A DNA stretch of 64,000 bases from positions 341,946 through 405,945 of the forward strand of contig NZ_WCHR01000016.1 of NCBI RefSeq assembly GCF_008973825.1, given 5' to 3'. Every line of letters begins with the position of its first letter. The first letter of the stretch is position 1. The notes under the pieces are model-generated. The model saw nothing but the letters and a program-made list of their open reading frames with translations, was not told the origin of the DNA and made no database searches. The translations under genes and the position numbers were made by a program. This document shows positions 47,688 to 56,151 of this stretch, piece after piece. Source of the stretch: Gemmobacter serpentinus (GTDB taxonomy: Bacteria > Pseudomonadota > Alphaproteobacteria > Rhodobacterales > Rhodobacteraceae).

Positions 47688-48562
47688 GCCTTGGCCCCGA
47701 ACAGGCCCTGCGGGCGAAAGACCAGCACAAGCGCCACGACAAGGGTCGCCAGGATCTTGGCAAGGGTCGGCGGATACAACATGGACAGGATCCCGTCGGA
47801 CAGGCCGATGATCAGTGCCGCAATCAGTGTGCCGCGCAGGCTGCCCAGACCGCCGATGATGACGACGATGAAAGACAGCAGCAATGGATCATGGCCCATC
47901 AGGTAATGCGCCTGACTGATCGGCACGATCAGCACGGCGGCGAGGGCGGCCAGGCCCGCGCCAAGCGCGAAGGTTCCGGCATAGACGCGATCGACATTGA
48001 TGCCGAAGGCGCGGGCGGTGTTGCGATCGACCTGTGTCGCGCGCATCACCAGACCGGCGCGGCTGCGGCTGAGGATCCACCAGACGGCAGCCAGCACAGC
48101 AAGGGCCGCAGCGATCACGAACAGCTTGTAACCGGAATAGCCGAACCACGGGAATTGCAGCCGCAGCTCGAACGGGGCCTGCACCGCGCGGGCATCGGGG
48201 CCAAAGAAGCTGAGCGCGCCCTGTTGCAGCAGGTAGGACAGGCCGATGGTGGCGACGATGGTCGATTCCGGGTTGTAATTCAGCCGTTTCAGCAGCGCGG
48301 TATCGGTGAGCCATGCGAGGGCCCCGACCGCCAGCGGCGCGAAAATTAGTGCGGCGACAAAGCCCATGGGGGCGGAGGGCACGAATTGCGCCACCGCCCA
48401 GGCCAGCACGGCACCCAGCATATAAAATTCGCCATGCGCCACATTGACCACGCGCATGACCCCGAAGGTCAGGCTGAGACCCACGGCGGCCAGCGCCAGA
48501 ACGGCGGCCATCACCAGCCCCTCCAGCGAGGCAAGCAGCAAAAGCGGGCCGGTGCCCATCAC
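47684..48562 (-). CDS. branched-chain-amino-acid-type ABC transporter permease LivH-like
   Basis: A 292-residue membrane protein. LALAAVGLSLTFGVMRVVNV leading into AHGEFYMLGA is the LivH signature; MRATQVDRNTARAFGINVDR and IGGLGSLRGTLIAALIIG follow. It lies 57 bases after the binding-protein gene; the gap holds a palindromic repeat that may lower downstream expression relative to the binding protein. Confidence 0.93.
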   Translation of the reverse strand: MMGTGPLLLLASLEGLVMAAVLALAAVGLSLTFGVMRVVNVAHGEFYMLGAVLAWAVAQFVPSAPMGFVAALIFAPLAVGALAWLTDTALLKRLNYNPESTIVATIGLSYLLQQGALSFFGPDARAVQAPFELRLQFPWFGYSGYKLFVIAAALAVLAAVWWILSRSRAGLVMRATQVDRNTARAFGINVDRVYAGTFALGAGLAALAAVLIVPISQAHYLMGHDPLLLSFIVVIIGGLGSLRGTLIAALIIGLSDGILSMLYPPTLAKILATLVVALVLVFRPQGLFGAKA

Positions 48563-48564
48563 AT

Positions 48565-48602
48565 CCTCCGGGATATGCGGACCGGGGGCAGGGTGCCCCC
48601 GG
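48565..48602 (-). repeat. interspersed GC-rich palindromic element, copy 4 (diverged)
   Basis: On the minus strand: CCGGGGGCACCCTGCCCCCG, then GTCCGCATATCCCGGAGGA. Shares the ATATCCCGG and CCGGGGGC/GCCCCCGG parts with the other three copies, with the order of parts altered. Confidence 0.55.
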
Positions 48603-48619
48603 CGGATCTTGCAAAAGCC

Positions 48620-49888
48620 TTAGAAGCTTTGGGCGGTATAATCCACCTCGTCGGGGTAAAGTCCGTCTTCCAATTCGGTGGTATGCACCCGGATCAGCTT
48701 GCCCCCCTCGACGCGCGAGATGAACTGCTGCCCGAAAGCCTGGTGGGTCTTGCCGTTGAAGGTCTTGGCGCCCTGCACATGGTCAAGGCCGGCCTCAAAG
48801 GTGGTCATCGCCTCCACCGCTTCGACGAATTTCTGCCGGTCAGCGGTGGATTGATAGCCCGACGCCTCCATCCCCTTCTTGATGACAGACAGCGTTTCCC
48901 AGACCGAGAACATGTGGGAATAGGTCGAGACATCGCGCGCATCGCTGAGGGATGCGCCATTGTCATCGACACCAACCGCTGCGCGATAGGCGGTCTCATA
49001 ATCCGGGGCATCGGGTTGCTTGTTGCGGCACTGGCCTTCCCAGAAATGGCTGCCATTCAGGAAATCGAGGCCGGGGCTGGCCAGATCGACGCCTTCAAGA
49101 CTGTCAATGAAGCCAAAGATCTGCGGCCGCGCGCCCGATCCGTAAAACTCGCCCAGTTCCTTCACGAAGGTCAGGACCGAAGGGCCGACCATGACGTGAT
49201 AGAGCACATCCGTATCCGTCGGGATCTGCGGGAAATAGCGGGTGAACGAGGTTTCGGTCGGCGGGATCGCGATCTTGGCGATCACCTCGCCGCCCTGGGC
49301 CGCGACCGCCTCCGAGAAGAAGTCACGGTGATCATGGCCAAAAGCATAGTCCGGGAAGACCATGGTGACCTTCTTTCCAAGGTTCTGGGTGACCCAGGGG
49401 GCCATGGCCGACACCTGCGCCCGCACGTCGGTGATGCCGGGTTGCAGGGTCCAGCGGTTGGTCATGCCTGCGGCGACGTGATAGCCTTCGGAGCAGACCA
49501 GATAGGGCACCTTCAGCTCTGCCGCGCGCGGGGCGGAGCCGATGACGACATGGCTGAACAGCGGCCCGAAGATCATGTCGCAGCCGTGGCGGGTGGTCAG
49601 TTTCTCCACCACTTCGGCACCGCGCTTGGGATCGGTGCCGTCATCCTCGAACACGATCTCGACCGGGCGGCCATTGATGCCGCCTTCGGCATTCACCCGC
49701 GCCAGTGCGCCAAGCGCCACACGTTCATACCAGCGGCCATAGCCTGCGCCGATGCCGGTGCGATGCAGCTGGAAGCCGAGTTTCACCGGCGCTGAGGTCT
49801 GGGCCGAGGCAAAACGGATGGGCGAAAGTGCAAGCGCGGAACCGGCCGCGAGACCAGCAAGAACCGAGCGGCGGGGAAGATGGGTCAT
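48620..49888 (-). CDS. ABC transporter substrate-binding protein, LivJ type, Tat signal
   Basis: A 422-residue exported protein. The N-terminus has a Tat-like signal (HLPRRSVLAGLAAGSALALS, twin Arg at 5-6, cut after FASA), then a type-I periplasmic-binding fold: LGFQLHRTGIGAGYGRWYER, GINGRPVEIVFEDDGTDPKR, PYLVCSEGYHVAAG. The ligand is not evident; the fold serves branched-chain amino acids, amides, urea and aromatic acids. ATG 49888 gives the signal peptide. First gene of the importer operon, divergent from a MarR regulator. Confidence 0.92.
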   Translation of the reverse strand: MTHLPRRSVLAGLAAGSALALSPIRFASAQTSAPVKLGFQLHRTGIGAGYGRWYERVALGALARVNAEGGINGRPVEIVFEDDGTDPKRGAEVVEKLTTRHGCDMIFGPLFSHVVIGSAPRAAELKVPYLVCSEGYHVAAGMTNRWTLQPGITDVRAQVSAMAPWVTQNLGKKVTMVFPDYAFGHDHRDFFSEAVAAQGGEVIAKIAIPPTETSFTRYFPQIPTDTDVLYHVMVGPSVLTFVKELGEFYGSGARPQIFGFIDSLEGVDLASPGLDFLNGSHFWEGQCRNKQPDAPDYETAYRAAVGVDDNGASLSDARDVSTYSHMFSVWETLSVIKKGMEASGYQSTADRQKFVEAVEAMTTFEAGLDHVQGAKTFNGKTHQAFGQQFISRVEGGKLIRVHTTELEDGLYPDEVDYTAQSF

Positions 49889-49937
49889 CGGCGTATCCTG
49901 TGCCAATCCTGCCAAGGCAGGAGGAGATTGTTGGTGC

Positions 49938-49994
49938 GCACATGAATTTATCAATGTTTGCAATGGCTTGTGTCATCGATGCCACGCATTGACA
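49938..49994. promoter_or_regulatory. divergent promoter/operator region of the importer and MarR genes
   Basis: An inverted repeat TGTCA (49971-49975) with TGACA (49990-49994), and a minus-strand ATGACA, 17 bases, TGATAA pair that could be the importer promoter. An imperfect CTTGTGTCA/TTGACAAG symmetry would suit a MarR dimer. By eye only. Confidence 0.3.
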
Positions 49995-50069
49995 AGGGGA
50001 AATCCGGAAGAATTGCTGCAATCGGGCAAAGCGCTTGCCTGCGCGTGCCCTGCCGGTTACGCCGGAGAT

Positions 50070-50495
50070 ATGGATCAGGATTCGCCCTCATATCTGCTGG
50101 AAGATCAGTATGGCTATCAGCTGCGCCGGGCGGTGCAGCGCTATCAGGGCATTTTCGCCCGGCTGATCCCGGACCTGACAACGATGCAATTCGCCTCGTT
50201 GGTGCGGCTGGATCAGTCTGGCGCCATGAGCCAGAATCTGCTGGGGCGCGTGGCGTCGATGGATGCGGCGACGGTGAAAGGTGTGGTGATGCGGTTGCAG
50301 GCGCTTGGTCTGGTGCGGCGGCTGGCCGATCCGACCGACAAGCGCCGCCTGACGGTCGAGATCACCGATGAGGGCCGCGCCCTGGTGCGGCGCATGTATG
50401 ATCCTGCGGTGCAGGCCATGGAGGTGGCATTGGCACCGCTATCGCCCAGCGAACGGGTCACCCTTATGGCGTTGCTGTCGCGCCTGACAGGATAG
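50070..50495 (+). CDS. MarR-family transcriptional regulator
   Basis: A 141-residue winged-helix regulator. LTTMQFASLVRLDQSGAMSQ then LGRVASMDAATVKGVVMRLQ forms the helix-turn-helix; LADPTDKRRLTVEITDEGRA is the MarR wing (family form DxRD/xR-x-L-x-LT-x-G). ATG 50070 is used because the long upstream frame covers only intergenic DNA and lacks this family's N-terminus. It is divergent from the importer, which it probably represses until a ligand binds. Confidence 0.9.
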   Translation: MDQDSPSYLLEDQYGYQLRRAVQRYQGIFARLIPDLTTMQFASLVRLDQSGAMSQNLLGRVASMDAATVKGVVMRLQALGLVRRLADPTDKRRLTVEITDEGRALVRRMYDPAVQAMEVALAPLSPSERVTLMALLSRLTG

Positions 50496-51014
50496 GGTTT
50501 TCGCCGGCTAATGACGGCGCGGGCGATCATCGGGGTTTGGAGACGATCCTAAAATCTGGCGAAGGTGGGGGCCTGGCCCATGTGACGACGCCCGATTGCC
50601 GTGCCGCGGCGAAGGTCTTGGGCCTTGGATGCGGGCCCGGCAGACCATGACGCCTGCGGGATCGGTGCCCGTGTTTGGGATGCGTGGCGAGGGAATCTTG
50701 CAGATTTGGCAAGGTGTGGGCTATCGCAGCATAACGTCGCCAGCCGCGGTCAGTTTTGGCCGAAAGGCTCGGTGGTTGAAACATGGCGGGCGGCATTTCG
50801 TGCGGCAGGTTTCCGGTGATCTGCAACTTTGACGCGAGAGTTGTTTGCGACCTGTCAGAGTTGCGATCCGCCAGAATCGTGCAATAACTGCGGCGCAATT
50901 TATGTGGTCTGCGTCTGGCCCAATGCTTGAACCTGACCTTAAGATTTCTTTACGGACAAGGGCCGACACGCTACCGCAGGGCTTCGGTCCGGTATTTTTT
51001 TGGGGTCAGATGTG
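50496..51014 (+). other. 519-base gap; leader hairpin at its end
   Basis: No coding frame convinces me on either strand. Near the end, TACCG (50972-50976) and CGGTA (50990-50994) frame GGGCTTCGGTC and are followed by seven T (50995-51001), an attenuator-like structure 13 bases before the next start codon. Confidence 0.5.
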
Positions 51015-51488
51015 ATGCAGTTCATCAATGGGTGTCTGACGGCGAGCCTGATCTATCTGATGTCGTCGCCAGCATATGCCAATGAGATCTTGCTGCATGT
51101 CAGCAACCAGGAGGGGCAGACGCTTGCCCTCGACCGGCTGACGCTTGAGACGCTGCCGCAGAAAACCGTGAAGACCTCCACGATCTGGACCGATGGTGTG
51201 ATCGAGTTCAGCGGCCCCGTGCTGATCGACGTGCTGCATCAGGCCGGGATCGATTCGGGGCGGGTGGAATTTCTGGCGCTGAATGACTACCGTCTGGAGA
51301 TGGAGGTCGCGGATTTCTCGAAGGACTGGCCGATCATCGCCACCCGCCGCGAGGGGGAACCCTTTGGCATTCGCGAGAATGGACCGCTTTGGGTCATCTA
51401 TCCTTTTGATGAGGGCGGGCAGCTTTCGGATGAGCGCACCTTTGCCGCCAGCGTCTGGCAATTGGTCAAGATCACGGAGCTGCCTTGA
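51015..51488 (+). CDS. exported protein with oxidoreductase molybdopterin-binding (YedY/SUOX-like) fold
   Basis: A 157-residue protein with signal peptide (FINGCLTASLIYLMSSPAYA) and a compact domain: LTLETLPQKTVKTSTIWTDG, FSGPVLIDVLHQAGI, LNDYRLEMEVADFSKDWPI, LWVIYPFDE. This is the core of the sulfite-oxidase molybdopterin fold but lacks the Cys that ligates molybdenum, so it is unlikely to be an enzyme and may be a periplasmic binding or sensor module. Its stop overlaps the kinase ATG by four bases. ATG 51015 is chosen over TTG 51000. Confidence 0.82.
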   Translation: MQFINGCLTASLIYLMSSPAYANEILLHVSNQEGQTLALDRLTLETLPQKTVKTSTIWTDGVIEFSGPVLIDVLHQAGIDSGRVEFLALNDYRLEMEVADFSKDWPIIATRREGEPFGIRENGPLWVIYPFDEGGQLSDERTFAASVWQLVKITELP

Positions 51489-54061
51489 TGCCAGCCAAAG
51501 GATCGGCGGATCGGCTGGGGCAGGCAGAGCGGCTTGTTCTGTGGTTCGCCCGCCGTCTTTGGCCGGTCATGGTCATGGTCGTGCTGGCCATCATAGGGCT
51601 TCTGGTCTTCGGCTATAATGTCAATTCGCGGCTTGATGATGCGCGTGCCGCCCAATCGGACAATACTGCCTGGCTGATCGCGCAATCCGAGGTGGACACG
51701 CTGAAGCTGGATCTGGCGCTGCGCGAGACATTGCGCAGCGGTGATCTGGAAGCGGTGCGCACCGCCTATGACATCTATGTCAGCCGGATCAATATCGTCG
51801 ACAGCTACTTTTCCAGCTCCAAGGTGCTGCGGCCACTGGCTGGCAGCCCTGACTGGGCCGAGGTGAAGCGCCTGACGTCTGAGCTTGGCGTGCTGATTGA
51901 TGTGCCGGACAATGCCTTGCGGCTGAACCTTGTTGCCGCGCAGGCACATACCGATGCGCTGCGCCAGCCAGTGCGGCAATTCGCGGTCGATGCGCTTGGA
52001 CTGCAGATCGCGTCGGGTCTGCTCAACCGAGAGGCGCTTACCTGGCTTCTGGTGCGGGCGGCGGCGCTTGGCCTCGCGGTGATCCTGTTCCTGTTCAGTG
52101 CGGTCTGGGTCATGGCCTATCTGGCATTGAGCCTGAGGGCGCGCCACAAAGAGGTGGAGCGCGCGCGCGGAAACCTGGAACGCACGCTGGCTGCCACGCC
52201 GGATGGGGTGCTGGTTGTGGCCTCGGACGGGCGGGTGCGGGATGCGAACCGGGCGGCAGAGGCGATCCTTGGCCGCGCATTGGGAGAAATGCGCGGCTTG
52301 CGTGTGCAGGAGTTCCTGCTGACCCAGCTGGGGGAGACCGGGCTTACGACGATGTTGCGCCGGGCGCGTCAGGGTTACGCGCCCGACCGCCATATCGAAA
52401 TGACGGCGCGCCGGGCCGATGGCACCGAGGTGCCAATCGAACTGGTGATGACGCGGGGTGAAGACGCCGATGGGGTTGCGGTGGTGTTCATGTTCCTGCG
52501 CGACATTTCGCGCCGCCATGAATATGAACAGTCGTTGCGCGCGGCCCGTGATGCCGCCCTTCAGGCTGCCGAGGCGCGGACGCGGTTTCTGGCGGTGATG
52601 AGCCACGAGATGCGCACGCCAATGAACGGGGTGATCGCGGCGCTGGATATCTTGATGCGGACCACGCGGCTGAGCAGGAAACAGGCGCGGTTTACCGAGA
52701 TCGCCGAACGATCCGCCCAGTTGGCGCTGGACCAGATCAACGACATTCTCGAGATGGCGCATCTTGAAGGCGGCAATGCCGAAGAGCCACCCTCGGTCTT
52801 CAATGTCACCGAATTGCTGCGCGATCTGGCCGATCAGATGCAGCCACTGGCCGCGCGCAATGACAACAGACTGAGCGTCGAGGCCCCGCCCGAGGCTGCG
52901 GCCTGGGTCACCGGGCCACGACGTCGGTTGCTGCGGGTGTTGATCAATCTTGCGGGCAATGCAGCGAAGTTCACCCAGAACGGGCGCATCGACATACGAG
53001 CCGCTTTTCTGCCGGACATGGAGCCGCAGGAGGATCTCGCAAGGCGCAGGACTCTACTGGTCGAGGTGGTCGATACCGGCATCGGCATCGCACCGGAGCG
53101 GATCGACGCAATCTTTGAGCCCTTCGAGACGCTGGAAGACAGCTATGACCGCCGGACCGAGGGCACGGGCCTTGGACTTGGCATCGCGCGCCGCACGCTG
53201 GAGCGGATCGGTGGCACACTTGGCGTCGACAGTCGCCCCGGCGAAGGCAGCCGCTTCTGGTTCCGCCTGCCCTTGCTGACGGCGGCCCCGCCCCCGCCCG
53301 GCCACATGAGCGATGACGGGAACGAGGCCGATCTGCCGGTCCTGGATGTGCTGATCGCCGAAGACAACGCGACGAACCGGGTGGTTCTGGGGGAGATGCT
53401 GCTGCATCTGGGTCAGCGCGTGACCGAGGCCCGTGACGGGGCCGAGGCCGTGGCGGCGGCGCAGACCCGTGCCTTTGATCTGATCCTGATGGATGTCAGT
53501 ATGCCGCTGGTTGACGGGCTGGTCGCCACGCGCCGCATCCGCGAGGCGGGGGCCTCCAAGGGCGCGCGTATCGTGGCGCTGACCGCGCATGGCTTCCCCG
53601 AGGAATTGGCACGATTTCGTGCGGGTGGCCTGACCGAAATCCTGCAAAAGCCGGTTACGCTGGCCGCCTTGCGTCCGTTGCTTGCGGGCAGCGTCGCGGC
53701 CTCCGGGGCTGCACTCGATGCGGATGTGATTTCCGATCTCTGCGCCCTTCTGTCGCTGGACAAGCGGTTGAAGCTGCTGGAGGGTCTGCATGACGAGGCA
53801 CAAGCCTTTCTGAGCGTGCTGGGCCGGGGCGTTGCAAGCGATGAAGTCGCGCGGCGGGCACATCGCCTGCAAGGCGCGGCCTCGGTTCTGGGCGCGCGGG
53901 ACATGATGCTGGCGCTGCGCCGCCTGGAGGCGCATTTCAACGGTAGCGAACCGGGTGATCCGCAAGCCCTGACCCGGCGCTTTTCGGTATCCCTTCAAAC
54001 GACCATGGCCGACCTGCCCGCGGCACTGACACCGGAAATTCCTGTTGCCGGGGCCGAATGA
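51485..54061 (+). CDS. hybrid sensor histidine kinase with PAS, receiver and HPt domains
   Basis: An 858-residue membrane kinase. Two helices (about 24-44 and 188-216) frame a 140-residue periplasmic sensor; PAS about 228-345; HisKA with His373 in AVMSHEMRTPMNG; ATPase with NLAGNAAKF (487-495), DTGIGIAPERID (529-540) and GTGLGLGIARR; receiver with Asp669 in LILMDVSMP; HPt with His792 in AHRLQGAA. Such a kinase can run a full phosphorelay. It is coupled to the periplasmic molybdopterin-fold protein before it and followed by a LuxR-type regulator. Confidence 0.94.
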   Translation: MMPAKGSADRLGQAERLVLWFARRLWPVMVMVVLAIIGLLVFGYNVNSRLDDARAAQSDNTAWLIAQSEVDTLKLDLALRETLRSGDLEAVRTAYDIYVSRINIVDSYFSSSKVLRPLAGSPDWAEVKRLTSELGVLIDVPDNALRLNLVAAQAHTDALRQPVRQFAVDALGLQIASGLLNREALTWLLVRAAALGLAVILFLFSAVWVMAYLALSLRARHKEVERARGNLERTLAATPDGVLVVASDGRVRDANRAAEAILGRALGEMRGLRVQEFLLTQLGETGLTTMLRRARQGYAPDRHIEMTARRADGTEVPIELVMTRGEDADGVAVVFMFLRDISRRHEYEQSLRAARDAALQAAEARTRFLAVMSHEMRTPMNGVIAALDILMRTTRLSRKQARFTEIAERSAQLALDQINDILEMAHLEGGNAEEPPSVFNVTELLRDLADQMQPLAARNDNRLSVEAPPEAAAWVTGPRRRLLRVLINLAGNAAKFTQNGRIDIRAAFLPDMEPQEDLARRRTLLVEVVDTGIGIAPERIDAIFEPFETLEDSYDRRTEGTGLGLGIARRTLERIGGTLGVDSRPGEGSRFWFRLPLLTAAPPPPGHMSDDGNEADLPVLDVLIAEDNATNRVVLGEMLLHLGQRVTEARDGAEAVAAAQTRAFDLILMDVSMPLVDGLVATRRIREAGASKGARIVALTAHGFPEELARFRAGGLTEILQKPVTLAALRPLLAGSVAASGAALDADVISDLCALLSLDKRLKLLEGLHDEAQAFLSVLGRGVASDEVARRAHRLQGAASVLGARDMMLALRRLEAHFNGSEPGDPQALTRRFSVSLQTTMADLPAALTPEIPVAGAE

Positions 54062-54097
54062 TGCTATGCTTGCGCATCCGATAGGGGAACGGGCGCA

Positions 54098-54733
54098 ATG
54101 CAATCCAGCGGATCGGCCGATGGCAGCGCAATCCGCCTGCTGATCGCCGACGATCATGACCTTGTCCGCGATCTGGTGGCCGAACACCTGACTGTGCAGG
54201 GCGAATTCGAGGTGGTGACTGCCAATAGCCTGGCTGCCGCCCGGCTTTCCCTGTCGCGCGAGGGGCCGTTTGACGTGGTGCTGCTGGATTATGCGCTGCC
54301 CGATTCCTCTGGGCTCGGCGACCTTGCCGCGCTGGTGACGGAAGCGGGCGAGGCGAAGGTGGTGCTGTTTTCCGGCCAGGCCCGCCCGGAAGTGGTGCAA
54401 GAGGCCCTGCGTCGCGGCTTTCGCGGCTATATCCCCAAAAGCACCCCGGCCCGCGCTTTGGCCGAGGCATTGCGGCATGTCCGCGCCGGTGCGATCTGGC
54501 TGCCCGAGGGATTCGAGCCGGCGGCTGCGCGCCCTTCGCCGCTGGAAAGCCTGACCCCGCGCGAGATGGAGGTGCTGCAGGCGATCCGCGCAGGCGCAAT
54601 GAACAAGGAAATCGCGGCGCGGATGGCGATCAGCGAGGTGACGGTCAAGATGCATGTGCGGTCGATCTGCGGCAAGCTGCGGGCGCGCAACCGCACTCAG
54701 GCCGCGATGATCGCATCGGAACTGCTGGCTTGA
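54098..54733 (+). CDS. response regulator, NarL/FixJ (LuxR) type
   Basis: A 211-residue regulator. The receiver (about 12-125) shows LIADDHD and phospho-acceptor Asp64 in VVLLDYALP, with Lys in YIPKST. The LuxR helix-turn-helix (about 148-208) shows LTPREMEVLQAI, NKEIAARMAISEVTVKMHV and SICGKLRARNRTQA. It follows the hybrid kinase by 36 bases and is its likely output partner, fed through the HPt. Confidence 0.94.
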   Translation: MQSSGSADGSAIRLLIADDHDLVRDLVAEHLTVQGEFEVVTANSLAAARLSLSREGPFDVVLLDYALPDSSGLGDLAALVTEAGEAKVVLFSGQARPEVVQEALRRGFRGYIPKSTPARALAEALRHVRAGAIWLPEGFEPAAARPSPLESLTPREMEVLQAIRAGAMNKEIAARMAISEVTVKMHVRSICGKLRARNRTQAAMIASELLA

Positions 54734-54794
54734 AGCCATGCCGCACCGTCTGGCGCGATCTCGGGGCTGCGGACACCGCGTTCTCCTGTTTTTA

Positions 54795-54823
54795 TTGACT
54801 CGTGACGCAAGTGGGACTAAACG
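54795..54823 (+). promoter_or_regulatory. candidate promoter of the DUF475 gene
   Basis: TTGACT (54795-54800), 17 bases, TAAACG (54818-54823). RNA would start near 54830, giving a leader of about 178 bases. Confidence 0.5.
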
Positions 54824-54830
54824 CCGCAGG

Positions 54831-55007
54831 GTGCGGGATATGCCCCGCACGCTCACTCGGTGACCGGGCCCCTCTGGCAGGAAAATCGGCGTTCCTGCGA
54901 TGTCGGCACTGCGAGGAGAACTCCGCCGATGGACCATATTCAATGTCCGTACTGATCGCTGATGGCCCTTGCGGCCTGTCTTTCCGCTGTGACAGGGAGC
55001 ACCGTGC
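54831..55007 (+). promoter_or_regulatory. structured leader RNA of the DUF475 gene (copy B)
   Basis: First a hairpin GTGCGGG-ATATGC-CCCGCAC (54831-54850), then GACCGGGCCCCTCTG (54862-54876), identical over 15 bases to copy A at 9398. Next hairpin GCAGGAA-AATCGGCG-TTCCTGC (54877-54898), then GATGTCGG (54899-54906), again identical to copy A. The helix between the two conserved blocks differs in sequence and length (7 bp against 5 bp) but pairs perfectly in both copies. The two genes encode related membrane proteins. Confidence 0.72.
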
Positions 55008-56072
55008 ATGACCCCCGCACCGCAACCCAAATCGCTGCTCTCTTATTTGAAATGGGCCATCATCTCGACCGTGATCGGCCTCGCGCTCGGCGCATGGCTA
55101 GGATGGGAAACCACCGGCACGCTGCCGGGGATGCTGACCATCTTCTTCATCTGCGCCGTGCTGGCGGTGCTGGAGATCTCGCTGTCCTTCGACAATGCCA
55201 TCGTGAATGCCAACAAGCTGAAAGAGATGACGCCGGTCTGGCAGCATCGCTTCCTGACCTGGGGCATCCTGATCGCCGTCTTCGGGATGCGGATCGTGTT
55301 CCCGCTGTTGATCGTGGTGATTGCGGCCAATGTCGGCCCGATCGACGCGATGATCATGGCCGCAGCGCGCCCCGAGGAATATGCCCGCATCATGCAAGAG
55401 GCGCATCTTCCGATTGCGGCCTTCGGTGGCACCTTCCTGATGATGGTGGCGCTTGGTTATTTCGTGGATGAAGACAAGGAGATCCACTGGATCGAATGGC
55501 TGGAAAGCCGCGTCTCGCAATATGCGAGCGTGAAGGGCATCGAAATTGCCTTCGTGCTGACCGTGGCGCTGCTGTTCTCGCGGCTGCTGGAAGGCGCGGA
55601 GCGTGACGTCTTCGTCTATTCCGCGATCTATGGCCTGCTGACCTTCCTGCTGGTCGAAGTGCTGGGCGGCTTCCTTGATAAATCGCAAGAGGCCACGACG
55701 GCGGCGGCAAAGGGCGGTCTGGGTGCCTTCCTCTACCTTGAGGTGCTGGATGCCAGCTTCTCGTTTGACGGGGTGATCGGGGCCTTCGCGCTGAGCCAGA
55801 ACCTGTTCGTCATCGCCATCGGTCTGGGCATCGGCGCGATGTATGTACGTTCGATGACGATCATGCTGGTGGAACGCGGCACGCTGGCCGAATACCGCTA
55901 TCTGGAACATGGCGCGTTCTACGCCATCCTGATCCTGTCGGTCATCATGTATGTGCAGACGCTGTTCCATATCCCCGAGGTCATCACCGGCCTGGGCGGT
56001 GCGGCGCTGATCGGCGTCGCGCTGTGGTCCTCGATCCGCTGGAACAGGGCCAATCCGCACGCGGCAGAGTGA
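55008..56072 (+). CDS. DUF475 (TerC-superfamily) integral membrane protein
   Basis: A 354-residue protein with about nine helices. VLEISLSFDNAIVNANKLKE is the DUF475 signature; LEVLDASFSFDGVIGAFALS repeats the SFD pattern in the second half, so the fold has two related halves each with an intramembrane Asp, as in TerC. Likely role: divalent metal (manganese) handling, by analogy with TerC/Alx. It shares its leader with the TerC gene at 9527. GGGAG lies 8 bases before ATG 55008. Monocistronic. Confidence 0.92.
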   Translation: MTPAPQPKSLLSYLKWAIISTVIGLALGAWLGWETTGTLPGMLTIFFICAVLAVLEISLSFDNAIVNANKLKEMTPVWQHRFLTWGILIAVFGMRIVFPLLIVVIAANVGPIDAMIMAAARPEEYARIMQEAHLPIAAFGGTFLMMVALGYFVDEDKEIHWIEWLESRVSQYASVKGIEIAFVLTVALLFSRLLEGAERDVFVYSAIYGLLTFLLVEVLGGFLDKSQEATTAAAKGGLGAFLYLEVLDASFSFDGVIGAFALSQNLFVIAIGLGIGAMYVRSMTIMLVERGTLAEYRYLEHGAFYAILILSVIMYVQTLFHIPEVITGLGGAALIGVALWSSIRWNRANPHAAE

Positions 56073-56095
56073 TCTGCCCAGTCAGGCACCAAGAC

Positions 56096-56124
56096 AAAGG
56101 CCGGGTGAAACCCCGGCCTTTTGC
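56096..56124. terminator. terminator after the DUF475 gene
   Basis: AAAGGCCGGG (56096-56105), loop TGAAAC, CCCGGCCTTT (56112-56121) and a further T. It serves this gene and probably the convergent RDD operon. Confidence 0.8.
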
Positions 56125-56151
56125 ATTAGGCTTGTTCGCCCGAACCGGCGG

